NCBI GenBank assembly: GCA_964632355.1
Contig: CAZWBW010000025.1
Location: 1 to 30,691, forward strand
Length of the DNA: 30,691 nucleotides
Direction: 5' to 3'
Source of the DNA: JALOAP01 sp964632355
GTDB lineage: Bacteria > Chloroflexota > Dehalococcoidia > Tepidiformales > Tepidiformaceae
In this document: piece after piece, positions 14,052 to 21,409 of the stretch
Numbering within the stretch: position 1 is the first letter of the stretch
Layout: the number at the start of each line of letters is the position of its first letter
The notes under the pieces: generated by a model
The model's input: the letters and a program-made list of their open reading frames with translations, nothing else
Told to the model about the DNA's origin: nothing
Databases searched by the model: none
Made by a program: the position numbers and the translations under genes

Positions 14052-15236
14052 ATGTCGAACCAGTCTGTCATCGCGTACGCAAAGCGCACGCCCATCGGAA
14101 AGCTGAACGGAGCCCTCGCCGGTGTGCCGGCGCCGGAACTCGCGGGGACACTCGTGAAAGACGCGCTCGCCACCACGGGCATCGCGCCCGGGAGCGTGGA
14201 CGAAATGATCCTGGGGTGCGTGCTGCCCGCGGGCATCGGGCAGGCGCCGGCCCGCCAGGCGGCGTTCGCCGGTGGGCTGCCGAAGAGCGTCTGCGCGACC
14301 ACGATCAACCGCGTGTGCGGGTCGGGGCTTAAGGCCATCATGCTGGCCGACCAGGCCATCCGCCTCGGCGACGCGAACATCGTCTTCGCTGGCGGCGCCG
14401 AAAGTATGAGCCGCGCGCCGCACCTGCTGATGGGGAGCCGGAGCGGCTACAAGTTCGGGCCCGTGGAACTAAAGGACCACATGCAGTGGGACGGCCTCTG
14501 GGACCCCTACGCCAACAAGGCGATGGGCAACTTCGGTGACCTGTGCGCGAAGGAGTACCACTTCACGCGCGAAGAACAGGATGCGTTCGCGGTCCAGAGC
14601 TACGAACGGGCGCGCGCAGCCATCGAAAGCGGGCACTTCGCGAAGGAGATCGTCCCGGTGGAGGTTCCGGGCCGCAAGGGCGTGACCGTGGTCGACCGCG
14701 ACGAAGAGCCGTTCTCGGTGGACCTTTCGCGGATGGGCTCGCTCGGGCCGGCGTTCGAACCGGACGGGACAGTCACGGCGGCGAACGCATCGACGCTGAA
14801 CGACGGCGCCGGGCTGGCGGTCGTTATGTCAGAAGCGGCGGCGCGGGAGCAGGGCGTCCAGCCAATCGCACGGATCGTGGCGCAGGCGTCCTTCGCGCAG
14901 GACCCGGCGTGGTTCACAACCGCACCCATCGAGTGCATCAAGCGGGTGCTGGCAAAGGCCGGCCTCGCGGCTTCGGACATCGACATCTACGAGATCAACG
15001 AGGCGTTCGCGGTGGTGACGCGGGCATCGATCCGCGAACTGGGGCTCGACCCGGCGCGCGTGAACCCGCACGGCGGCGCGGTGGCGCTCGGCCACCCGAT
15101 CGGCGCGAGCGGCGCCCGCATCGTGGCGACGCTGCTGAACGGCCTGCAGGCCTCGGGCGGGCGGTACGGCCTCGCGACGCTCTGCATCGGCGGCGGCGAA
15201 GCCAGCGCGATCGTCGTGGAAATGATCCAGGACTAG
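14052..15236 (+). CDS. Acetyl-CoA C-acetyltransferase (thiolase)
   Basis: 394 residues from ATG 14052 with GGAG seven bases upstream; the frame is open further upstream without thiolase similarity. The catalytic residues are present: Cys89 in INRVCGSGLKA, His348 in GHPIGASGAR and Cys378 in LCIGGGEAS, along with EINEAFAV. The canonical 'NRVCGSGLKA' and 'GGAESMSRAPH' motifs place it with acetoacetyl-CoA thiolases (EC 2.3.1.9 type), which make or split acetoacetyl-CoA. It is followed by a terminator, so it is probably monocistronic. Together with the second thiolase, the crotonase and the SDR it points to active acyl-CoA turnover. Confidence 0.95.
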   Translation: MSNQSVIAYAKRTPIGKLNGALAGVPAPELAGTLVKDALATTGIAPGSVDEMILGCVLPAGIGQAPARQAAFAGGLPKSVCATTINRVCGSGLKAIMLADQAIRLGDANIVFAGGAESMSRAPHLLMGSRSGYKFGPVELKDHMQWDGLWDPYANKAMGNFGDLCAKEYHFTREEQDAFAVQSYERARAAIESGHFAKEIVPVEVPGRKGVTVVDRDEEPFSVDLSRMGSLGPAFEPDGTVTAANASTLNDGAGLAVVMSEAAAREQGVQPIARIVAQASFAQDPAWFTTAPIECIKRVLAKAGLAASDIDIYEINEAFAVVTRASIRELGLDPARVNPHGGAVALGHPIGASGARIVATLLNGLQASGGRYGLATLCIGGGEASAIVVEMIQD

Positions 15237-15261
15237 CCGGCCGGGCGCTCCACGAATAAGG

Positions 15262-15290
15262 AAAGGGCCCGCCGTGACGGCGGGCCCTTT
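15262..15290 (+). terminator. Terminator after thiolase 2
   Basis: AAAGGGCCCGCCG (15262-15274), loop TGA, CGGCGGGCCCTTT (15278-15290): a perfect 13-bp stem with T3 on the plus strand and T3 on the minus strand. It probably works for both convergent genes. Confidence 0.8.
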
Positions 15291-15311
15291 GGTGTGCCAC
15301 GAAGCAGCGGG

Positions 15312-16256
15312 TTACTTCGGCGGCTGCGCGGGCATCGGGTTGCGGATACCGGCGCCGAGCGTGGTCGGGAAGACGCGCTCGAGCGAATCCAGGTCCCAGC
15401 CGCCCTCGCGGTAGATGGTGCGCTCCTTATCGGGGAGCGAGACGAGCGAGATTTCGTTGCCGCCGACGATGAAGTCGCGGCCGTTGATGTTCGCCGCGGC
15501 GTCGGTGCAGAGATAGACCACGAGCGGCGCGACGAGTTCCGGCTTGAGCTCCTCGAGCTGGGCGATGGCGGACTGGGCGGCGGAATCGGTGCCACCGGCT
15601 GCGGCCTGCGTCTGGCGGGCCTTCTCCATGGCCGCGCGGAGTTCGTCGGAGAGCGTGAGGCGGGTGCCGGCGCGCGGGCGGATAGCGTTGGCCGTCACGC
15701 CGTACTTGCCGAGGTCAAGTGCAAGCGTGCGGGTGAGGCCGATGATGCCTTCCTTGGCTGCCGAGTAGTTGGCCTGGCCCATGTTGCCGAGGCCCGACTC
15801 CGAGCTTGTGTTGATGATGCGGCCGCTGCGCTGCTGCCGGAACACCATCGCCGCGTGCCGGGTGATGGTGAAGTGCCCCTTCAGGTGCACGGCGATGACC
15901 GCGTCCCACTCCTCTTCGGTCATGTTGAAGATCATGCGGTCGCGGAGGATGCCGGCGTTGTTCACGAGGATGTCGAGGCGGCCCCAGGTATCGAGCGCCT
16001 GCTTGACCATCCGCTCGCCCGCCTCGAACGAGGTAACGCTGTCGTAGTTCGGGATGGCCTCGCCACCCATCTTCTTGATTTCTTCGACAACCTCTTCGGC
16101 GTGGCTGGTGTCGGCACCTTCGCCGCCCGGGGAACCACCAACGTCGTTGACGATGACGCGGGCACCTTCCTTGGCGAGCAGCAGGGCTTCGCCGCGGCCA
16201 ATGCCGCGCCCGGCGCCGGTGACAATGGCGACTTTGCCTTCAAGCCGTCCGGCCAT
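15312..16256 (-). CDS. Short-chain dehydrogenase (3-hydroxyacyl-CoA dehydrogenase-like)
   Basis: 314 residues. The Rossmann motif is TGAGRGIG (13-20); NDVGG follows, NNAG is at 99-102, a catalytic Ser near 151 lies in NTSSESG, and Tyr164/Lys168 are in YSAAK. The Asp in VNDVG after the second strand favours NAD(H). The opening (GRLEGKVAIVTGAGRGIGRG) and 'VNDVGGSPGGEG' resemble the dehydrogenase domain of peroxisomal multifunctional enzyme 2 (HSD17B4 type). The protein is longer than the usual 250 residues, with an Ala/Gln-rich insert at about 210-235 and a C-terminal extension with PDKERTIYREGGWDLDSLE. A 3-hydroxyacyl-CoA step of beta-oxidation is likely. AAGGAG precedes the ATG. Confidence 0.9.
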   Translation of the reverse strand: MAGRLEGKVAIVTGAGRGIGRGEALLLAKEGARVIVNDVGGSPGGEGADTSHAEEVVEEIKKMGGEAIPNYDSVTSFEAGERMVKQALDTWGRLDILVNNAGILRDRMIFNMTEEEWDAVIAVHLKGHFTITRHAAMVFRQQRSGRIINTSSESGLGNMGQANYSAAKEGIIGLTRTLALDLGKYGVTANAIRPRAGTRLTLSDELRAAMEKARQTQAAAGGTDSAAQSAIAQLEELKPELVAPLVVYLCTDAAANINGRDFIVGGNEISLVSLPDKERTIYREGGWDLDSLERVFPTTLGAGIRNPMPAQPPK

Positions 16257-16375
16257 TCGAACTCACTCCTTCTCTGGATCTCCGGGTCTCACCGGGGAAA
16301 GCGGGGAAACTCTACCAAGCGGTGGGCTACGGCGGAAACTCGCGCCGGGCGGGGCCTGCGACGTAGGGTGAAGGC

Positions 16376-17125
16376 ATGCCGACCGCGCTGGCCATCGTTC
16401 CGCACCCCGACGACGAGTCGTACGCCTTCGGGGGGCTTATCGCACTGCTTTCGGACCGCGGATGGCGCTGCGCCGTGCACTGCGCCAGTTCGGGCGAGGG
16501 CGGGAAACGGCACGACGGCGGGCCCGCCGGCCCGGAAGCGCTCGGCCCGGCCCGGGAAGCGGAGCTCGCGGCGTCGTGTGAAATCCTCGGGGCGGCGCCG
16601 CCGGTCTCCTGGCGGCTGCCCGACGGCGGGCTGCGTGACCACGGCACGGAAGGGCAGCAGCGCGTGCGGGAGGCGATCGAGCGGGAACGGCCCGACCTGC
16701 TGCTCACGCTCGGCCCCGACGGGGCGTACGGACACCCGGACCACCTCGCGGTTCACGCGTGGGTACGCGAGGGCTGGTCGGCGATGCCGCCGGGCGAACG
16801 GCCGGCGCTGCTGTTCGCGGCGTTCCCAGCCGGGCTGTTCCTGCCGCAATACGAAAAGTGCATCGACATGATGGGCGACCCGCCAAACCCGCCGCCGGGG
16901 GCCATCGGCACGAGCATTGTCGACTTCGAAATCGATACCGCGAGCGTGGCCGTGCGGAAGCTGCGAGCCATCGGGGCGCACCGGACGCAGCTGCCGGGCG
17001 GCGACCCGCACGCCATCTTCCCCGCGGGCATCGTGGGGGCCGTGCTCGAGCGCGAACGATACGTCGCGGCCGACGACGCATCGCGAACGGCGGCTCGGGA
17101 ATTTCTCGCAGGCCTGGCACGCTGA
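16376..17125 (+). CDS. PIG-L family deacetylase
   Basis: 249 residues. The zinc site is visible: HPDDE (10-14, with His10, Asp13 and Asp12 as catalytic base) and GHPDH (119-123). The N-terminal ALAIVPHPDDESYAFGG is the family hallmark. PIG-L/LmbE enzymes remove N-acetyl groups from amino sugars (e.g. GlcNAc-PI, MshB and BshB substrates). No glycosyltransferase or thiol-biosynthesis partner is next to it, so the substrate is unknown. ATG 16376 has no strong SD. The 119 bases upstream are shared with the divergent SDR gene. Codon and base use look like those of its neighbours. Confidence 0.92.
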   Translation: MPTALAIVPHPDDESYAFGGLIALLSDRGWRCAVHCASSGEGGKRHDGGPAGPEALGPAREAELAASCEILGAAPPVSWRLPDGGLRDHGTEGQQRVREAIERERPDLLLTLGPDGAYGHPDHLAVHAWVREGWSAMPPGERPALLFAAFPAGLFLPQYEKCIDMMGDPPNPPPGAIGTSIVDFEIDTASVAVRKLRAIGAHRTQLPGGDPHAIFPAGIVGAVLERERYVAADDASRTAAREFLAGLAR

Positions 17126-17183
17126 CGGAACTTTCGGACGCGAGCGTTCGTCCTGTAAGTACCAGAGGCAGTGAGGTGTCGCC

Positions 17184-17306
17184 GTGGATTCGCCCACGTT
17201 CCTCTTCGTGCTCTTCACCGGTTCGGGGCTGCTGTTCGCGGCCGTGCTTGCGCTTTCGAACCTGCGCGACGAACCGGGCAACCGCCGTCCGCCGCGGCGT
17301 CGTTAA
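17184..17306 (+). CDS. 40-residue single-helix membrane peptide
   Basis: GTG at 17184 follows GAGG by seven bases. The peptide starts MDSPTFLFVLFTGSGLLFAA, continues VLALSNLRDEPGN and ends in a basic RRPPRRR tail before TAA 17304-17306. This gives one transmembrane helix (about 5-25) with a positive cytoplasmic tail, typical of small membrane proteins. The frame has good SD spacing and no competing gene. No family is recognised. A chance ORF cannot be excluded given its length. Confidence 0.45.
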   Translation: MDSPTFLFVLFTGSGLLFAAVLALSNLRDEPGNRRPPRRR

Positions 17307-17341
17307 CGTTCGCCCGCCGGGCGCCCGGCCCCGGCGAGGCA

Positions 17342-17347
17342 TATACT
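17342..17347 (+). promoter_or_regulatory. Possible -10 element of the ThDP enzyme gene
   Basis: TATACT at 17342-17347, about 29 bases before ATG 17376, in an otherwise very GC-rich stretch. No -35 is evident. A short CCCAC/GTGGG stem lies between it and the start and touches the GGGAG SD. Confidence 0.35.
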
Positions 17348-17375
17348 GCCCCCACAACCTTAGTGGGAGCGCTTC

Positions 17376-19022
17376 ATGGGCAACCTGATCGACGGTGGCG
17401 AAATTATCGCCCGGATGATCAAGCAGGAGGGCGTGGGCCACATCTTCACGCTCTCCGGCGGGCACATCCAGAACATCTACGAAGGGTGCCTGAACAACGG
17501 CATCGAAATCATCGACACGCGGCACGAGCAGTCGGCGGGGCACGCTGCCGACGGCTATTCGCGCATCACGTTCAAGCCGGGGGTGGCGGTTGTTACCGCC
17601 GGGCCCGGCGTCACGGACGTGGTCACGGCGGTGGCGAACGCGTACCAGGCCTCGAGCCCCATGGTGGTCATCGGCGGCCGGTCGCCGCTGCGGCAGTACG
17701 ACATGGGTTCGCTCCAGGACATCGAACTCCTGGACGTGATGAAGCCGATCACCAAGTGGGCGCAGACGGTCTACGAAACCCGGCGCATCCCGTACTACAT
17801 GGCGATGGCGTTCCGGGAAGCGATGACCGGGCGCTACGGCCCCGTCTTCCTCCAGATCCCGTCGGACGTATTGTTCGGGCGCGTGGACGAAGACCAGATC
17901 GAGTGGCCGCGGAACTACCGGCCCAAGGGCGAGATCATGGGCGACCCGGCGCTCATCAAGCAGGCGGCCGAAGCCATCGCGAAGGCTGAGCGCCCGATGG
18001 TGATGGCGGGCTCGGGCGTGTTCTGGCACCGCGCCCAGAAGGAGCTCGGCGAGTTCGCGCAGGCCGCCGATGTGCCCGTGTACACGAACGCGATGGGCCG
18101 CGGCTCGCTCCGGCAGGACCACCCGAACTTCTTCAGCCTGTCGCGGAAGCCGGCGTTCGCACAGTCGGACTGCATCGTGATCCTGGGCACGCCGATCGAC
18201 TTCCGCCTGAAGTACGGGCGTTCGCCGGCGTGGAACCCGGAAGCGAAGGTCATCCAGATCGACATCGACCCGCGCGACATCGGCCGCAACCGCGACTTCA
18301 CGATCGGTATCGAAGCAAACATCCGGCAGGCGCTCCTGCAGCTGACCGCCGAGATCGGGAAGGCGCAGCACAGCGACTGGATGCAGACGCTCCGCGGGCT
18401 TGAGAACCAGGCCGACCAGCAGCGCGAGATCTACATGAACTCCGACGCCATGCCGATCCACCCGCTGCGGCTGTGCAAGGAGATCGCGCAGTTCGTCGAT
18501 GACGACACGATCGTGATTGGCGACGGCGGCGACATCGTGGCCCAGGCGGCCAGCGTGCTCCCGATCAACAACCCCGGCCAGTGGATGGACCCGGGCCCAT
18601 TCGGAACGCTCGGGGTGGGCACCGGCTTCTGCATGGCGGCCGCGGTGGCAGCGCCGAACAAGAAGGTGTTGATGGTGAACGGCGATGGCACCTTCGGCCT
18701 GAACGGTTTCGATTTCGACACGTTCGTGCGGTTCAACATGCCCATCGTCGCGGTGGTGGGCAACGACCGCGTGTGGCACCAGATCTACATCGAACAGAAG
18801 CGCATGTACGGCGAGGACCGGACACCAGCGACGAAGCTGGGCGACAACGCGCGGTACGACCTGGTGGTGGAAGGGCTGGGTGGCCACGGCGAGTTCGTGG
18901 AGCACCCGGAGCAGATTCACGCCGCCATCCAGCGCGCGTTCGATAGCGGCAAGCCGGCGTGCGTGAACGTGCTGATGGACCCGGATCCGCCGGGAGTGAA
19001 GGGCGGCTACGAGTTCAAGTAG
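17376..19022 (+). CDS. Thiamine diphosphate enzyme, acetolactate synthase/2-hydroxyacyl-CoA lyase-like
   Basis: 548 residues, with the three-domain ThDP decarboxylase layout. The N-terminal pyrimidine-binding domain has catalytic Glu51 in RHEQSAGHAADGYSR and the GPGVTDVVTAVANAY motif. The central domain (about 195-330) is Rossmann-like. The C-terminal pyrophosphate domain has the GDG...N motif (436-464, GDGTFGLNGFDFDTF then GND). The DPGPFGTLGVGTGFCMAA stretch resembles 2-hydroxyacyl-CoA lyase and oxalyl-CoA decarboxylase more than IlvB. No small regulatory subunit (IlvH) follows, which argues against acetolactate synthase for branched amino acids. In a window full of acyl-CoA enzymes, 2-hydroxyacyl-CoA lyase is the best guess. 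GGGAG lies upstream of ATG 17376. Confidence 0.88.
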   Translation: MGNLIDGGEIIARMIKQEGVGHIFTLSGGHIQNIYEGCLNNGIEIIDTRHEQSAGHAADGYSRITFKPGVAVVTAGPGVTDVVTAVANAYQASSPMVVIGGRSPLRQYDMGSLQDIELLDVMKPITKWAQTVYETRRIPYYMAMAFREAMTGRYGPVFLQIPSDVLFGRVDEDQIEWPRNYRPKGEIMGDPALIKQAAEAIAKAERPMVMAGSGVFWHRAQKELGEFAQAADVPVYTNAMGRGSLRQDHPNFFSLSRKPAFAQSDCIVILGTPIDFRLKYGRSPAWNPEAKVIQIDIDPRDIGRNRDFTIGIEANIRQALLQLTAEIGKAQHSDWMQTLRGLENQADQQREIYMNSDAMPIHPLRLCKEIAQFVDDDTIVIGDGGDIVAQAASVLPINNPGQWMDPGPFGTLGVGTGFCMAAAVAAPNKKVLMVNGDGTFGLNGFDFDTFVRFNMPIVAVVGNDRVWHQIYIEQKRMYGEDRTPATKLGDNARYDLVVEGLGGHGEFVEHPEQIHAAIQRAFDSGKPACVNVLMDPDPPGVKGGYEFK

Positions 19023-19030
19023 GTGGGGTT

Positions 19031-19060
19031 TTGGCCGTTTGTAGCGGCCGGGCCTACACT
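19031..19060 (+). promoter_or_regulatory. groESL promoter
   Basis: TTGGCC (19031-19036), 18 bases, TACACT (19055-19060), directly followed by the CIRCE element. The housekeeping sigma factor is expected to read it. Confidence 0.55.
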
Positions 19061-19064
19061 GGTG

Positions 19065-19091
19065 CTAGCACTCACACACGGAGAGTGCTAA
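19065..19091 (+). promoter_or_regulatory. CIRCE operator (HrcA binding site)
   Basis: CTAGCACTC-N9-GAGTGCTAA. This matches the consensus TTAGCACTC-N9-GAGTGCTAA with one change in the first base. It sits at the expected transcription start, where HrcA represses groESL until heat shock. hrcA itself is not in the window. Confidence 0.95.
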
Positions 19092-19139
19092 CATCCCGAT
19101 TGCTATTCCAATTCGCATTGATCCAGGAGGCTGAACCCC

Positions 19140-19451
19140 ATGGCCGAAACGAAGGCGAAGACCAAGCTGGTCCCGCTGGCCGACCGCATTGTGATTACTC
19201 CCCTGAAGCAGGAAGAGGTGACGGCAAGCGGCCTGGTTATTCCTGATACGGCGAAGGAGAAGCCGCAGCAGGGCGAAGTCGTTGCGGTGGGTCCCGGCCG
19301 GCTCGATGACAGCGGCAAGCGCGTCGCAATCGACCTGAAGGAAGGCGACCGCATTCTCTACGCCAAGTACACCGGCACCGAAGTCAAGCTCGATGGCGAG
19401 GACTACATCGTCCTGAACGAGAAGGACGTCCTGGCGAAGCTCGTCGTCTAG
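19140..19451 (+). CDS. groES: Co-chaperonin GroES
   Basis: 103 residues from ATG 19140 with CAGGAGG upstream. The GroES fold is clear: PLADRIVITPLKQEEVTASG, the mobile loop EVTASGLVIPDTAKEKPQ, then GEVVAVGPG, and at the end LDGEDYIVLNEKDVLAKL. It caps the GroEL ring for ATP-driven folding. It is slightly longer than the common 95-97 residues because of an N-terminal AETKAKTK extension. It is the first gene of the operon, under CIRCE control, with groEL 83 bases downstream. Confidence 0.98.
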   Translation: MAETKAKTKLVPLADRIVITPLKQEEVTASGLVIPDTAKEKPQQGEVVAVGPGRLDDSGKRVAIDLKEGDRILYAKYTGTEVKLDGEDYIVLNEKDVLAKLVV

Positions 19452-19463
19452 ATTTCATCCCTT

Positions 19464-19515
19464 GCGGAGGCGCGGGCTGGTGAAGCAACGGTGCTTCACG
19501 GGCCGGCGCCTTCGC
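19464..19515 (+). other. Intercistronic groES-groEL hairpin
   Basis: Inner stem GTGAAGCA/TGCTTCAC (19480-19487 with 19492-19499) and outer stem GCGGAGGCGC/GCGCCTTCGC (19464-19473 with 19506-19515, one G-U pair), separated by a 6x6 internal loop. It ends just before the groEL SD. It has no T tract, so mRNA processing or stability is more likely than termination. Confidence 0.55.
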
Positions 19516-19534
19516 GGTTCGAGAGGAAGCACGA

Positions 19535-21157
19535 ATGGTTGCAAAGCAACTGGTGTTCGACGAGGTAGCCCGCCGCAGCCTGAAGGACGGCGTGGATGCT
19601 CTCGCCGACGCAGTCAAGGTGACGCTCGGCCCCCGCGGCCGCAACGTCGTCATCGATAAGAAGTACGGCGCGCCTTCGATCACGAAGGACGGCGTCACCG
19701 TCGCGCGCGAAATCGAGCTCGAAGACCCGTTCGAGAACATGGGCGCGCAGCTCGCCAAGCAGGTCGCGACGAAGACGAACGACGTGGCGGGCGACGGCAC
19801 GACCACGGCGACTGTGCTGGCGCAGGCACTCGTCCGCGGCGGCCTGAAGGTCGTGGCCTCGGGCGCGAACCCGATGTTCGTGAAGCGCGGCATCGACAAG
19901 GGCCTGGCGGTGGCCGTGCAGGACCTGCGGTCGCAGGCCCGCCCGGTGCTCACCAAGGACCAGATCGCGCACGTCGCCGCCATCTCCGCGAACGAGGCGG
20001 AAATCGGCGAACTCATCGCCGACGTGATGGAGAAAGTCGGTAAGGACGGCGTCATCACCGTCGAAGAGTCGCGCGGCATCAAGTTCGAGACGGAGTTCGT
20101 CGACGGCCTGCAGCTGGACCGCGGGTACGTGTCGCCCTACTTCGTGACCAACTCGGACCGCATGGAAGCGGTCGTCGAGAACCCGTACATCATCATCACG
20201 GACAAGAAGATCAGCGCGGTGCAGGAGATCCTGCCGCTGCTCGAGAAGGTCATGCAGGTCACGAAGGACATCGTGATCATCTGCGATGACATCGAGGGCG
20301 AAGCGCTGGCCACGCTCGTGGTGAACAAGCTCAAGGGCACGATCAACGTGCTCGCCGTGAAGGCCCCGGGCTTCGGCGATCGCCGCAAGGCTATGCTCGA
20401 GGACATTGCCATCCTGACCGGTGGCACGCTCATCACCGAGGACGTCGGCCTCAAGCTCGACCAGGCGACCGTCGCTGACCTCGGCCGGGCGCGCCGCGTG
20501 GTGGCGAACAAGGACGACACCACCATCGTCGAGGGCCAGGGCACCGACGAAGCCATCCAGGCCCGCATCAAGCAGATCAAGGCGCAGATCGAAGACGCGA
20601 CCAGCGACTTCGACCGCGAGAAACTGCAGGAACGGCTCGCCAAGCTCGCTGGCGGCGTGGCGGTCATCAAGGTGGGCGCCGCGACCGAGGTGGAGCTCAA
20701 GGAGAAGAAGTTCCGCGTTGAGGACGCGCTCAGCGCTACCCGCGCCGCTGTCGACGAAGGGGTCGTACCGGGCGGTGGTGTCGCCTTCATCCGCGCGCAG
20801 AAGGCACTCCGCGAGTTCGCCGAGACGCTCGAGAACGACGACGAGCGCACCGGCGTGAACCTCCTTGCGGAGGCGCTCGAGGAGCCGACCTTCATGATCG
20901 CCGAGAACGGCGGCCTCGAAGGCGCGGTCATCGTCGACCGCATCAAGAAGCTCGAGGACCCGACCCACGGCTGGGACGCCGAGAAGGACCGCTGGGGCGA
21001 CATGTACGAGCTCGGCATCGTCGACCCGGTGAAGGTGAGCCGCTCGGCGCTCGAAAACGCGGTCAGCATTGCGTCGCTTGTGCTGACGACCGAATCGCTG
21101 GTTGCGGAGATCCCGCAGCCCCCGGCCGCTCCGCCGCCTCCGATGGAGGAGTACTAG
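19535..21157 (+). CDS. groEL: Chaperonin GroEL
   Basis: 540 residues from ATG 19535, with GAGAGGA upstream. Family landmarks: VTLGPRGRNVVIDKKYGAP, the ATP-binding GDGTTTATVLA, KAPGFGDRRKAMLEDIA, GATEVELKEKK (here preceded by GA) and EGVVPGGGVAFIRA near the end. The C-terminus is PPAAPPPPMEEY rather than the Gly-Gly-Met repeat common in GroEL tails, so the flexible tail inside the cavity differs. It is the second gene of the CIRCE-controlled operon and is followed by a strong terminator. Only one chaperonin operon is seen here; other copies could exist elsewhere. Confidence 0.98.
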   Translation: MVAKQLVFDEVARRSLKDGVDALADAVKVTLGPRGRNVVIDKKYGAPSITKDGVTVAREIELEDPFENMGAQLAKQVATKTNDVAGDGTTTATVLAQALVRGGLKVVASGANPMFVKRGIDKGLAVAVQDLRSQARPVLTKDQIAHVAAISANEAEIGELIADVMEKVGKDGVITVEESRGIKFETEFVDGLQLDRGYVSPYFVTNSDRMEAVVENPYIIITDKKISAVQEILPLLEKVMQVTKDIVIICDDIEGEALATLVVNKLKGTINVLAVKAPGFGDRRKAMLEDIAILTGGTLITEDVGLKLDQATVADLGRARRVVANKDDTTIVEGQGTDEAIQARIKQIKAQIEDATSDFDREKLQERLAKLAGGVAVIKVGAATEVELKEKKFRVEDALSATRAAVDEGVVPGGGVAFIRAQKALREFAETLENDDERTGVNLLAEALEEPTFMIAENGGLEGAVIVDRIKKLEDPTHGWDAEKDRWGDMYELGIVDPVKVSRSALENAVSIASLVLTTESLVAEIPQPPAAPPPPMEEY

Positions 21158-21183
21158 GAGCAGCCAGCTCTCCTGGCGTATCG

Positions 21184-21219
21184 CCGTCCCCTCCCACAGT
21201 GGGAGGGGACGGTTTTTTT
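21184..21219 (+). terminator. Intrinsic terminator of groESL
   Basis: CCGTCCCCTCCCA (21184-21196), loop CAG, TGGGAGGGGACGG (21200-21212), then seven T (21213-21219). A textbook rho-independent terminator. Confidence 0.95.
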
Positions 21220-21247
21220 CACTGGACCGGTGCGGCCGCTGGAGGGT

Positions 21248-21276
21248 AGGGCCGTTCGGCCCTGGTAAGAACGGCC
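21248..21276 (+). other. Two mutually exclusive stems between groEL and the iron transporter
   Basis: AGGGCC/GGCCCT (21248-21253 with 21258-21263) and GGCCGTTC/GAACGGCC (21250-21257 with 21269-21276) share bases and cannot form together. They lie upstream of the predicted promoter at 21352, so a role in that gene's leader requires an earlier start. Nothing else is recognised in 21220-21351. Confidence 0.3.
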
Positions 21277-21351
21277 AAAGGTCGTATACCGCCCGGACGA
21301 GCTGCGGCAGGCTGGATTACGCCCTGGCATTAATCTGCCGTAGCCCGGCGC

Positions 21352-21380
21352 TTGCGCAGAAAATTAGGCGCACCTAATCT
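21352..21380 (+). promoter_or_regulatory. Iron-transporter promoter with DtxR-like palindrome
   Basis: TTGCGC (21352-21357), 17 bases, TAATCT (21375-21380). Within the spacer and -10 lies ATTAGG-CGCA-CCTAAT (21363-21378). The TTAGG/CCTAA arms are those of DtxR/IdeR-family operators, although the classical site has a longer centre. Iron-dependent repression is inferred from the arms, the position and the downstream genes. Confidence 0.55.
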
Positions 21381-21409
21381 TGTCGCTTAGACAGACACAA
21401 GGAGTTTGC

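Noticed and set aside
16704..18920. 738-residue minus-strand open frame opposite the ThDP enzyme
   Set aside because: Arg/His/Val-rich shadow of a gene with full catalytic motifs on the other strand.
19496..20968. 490-residue minus-strand frame opposite groEL
   Set aside because: Antisense shadow produced by codon bias; no start signals or recognised domains.
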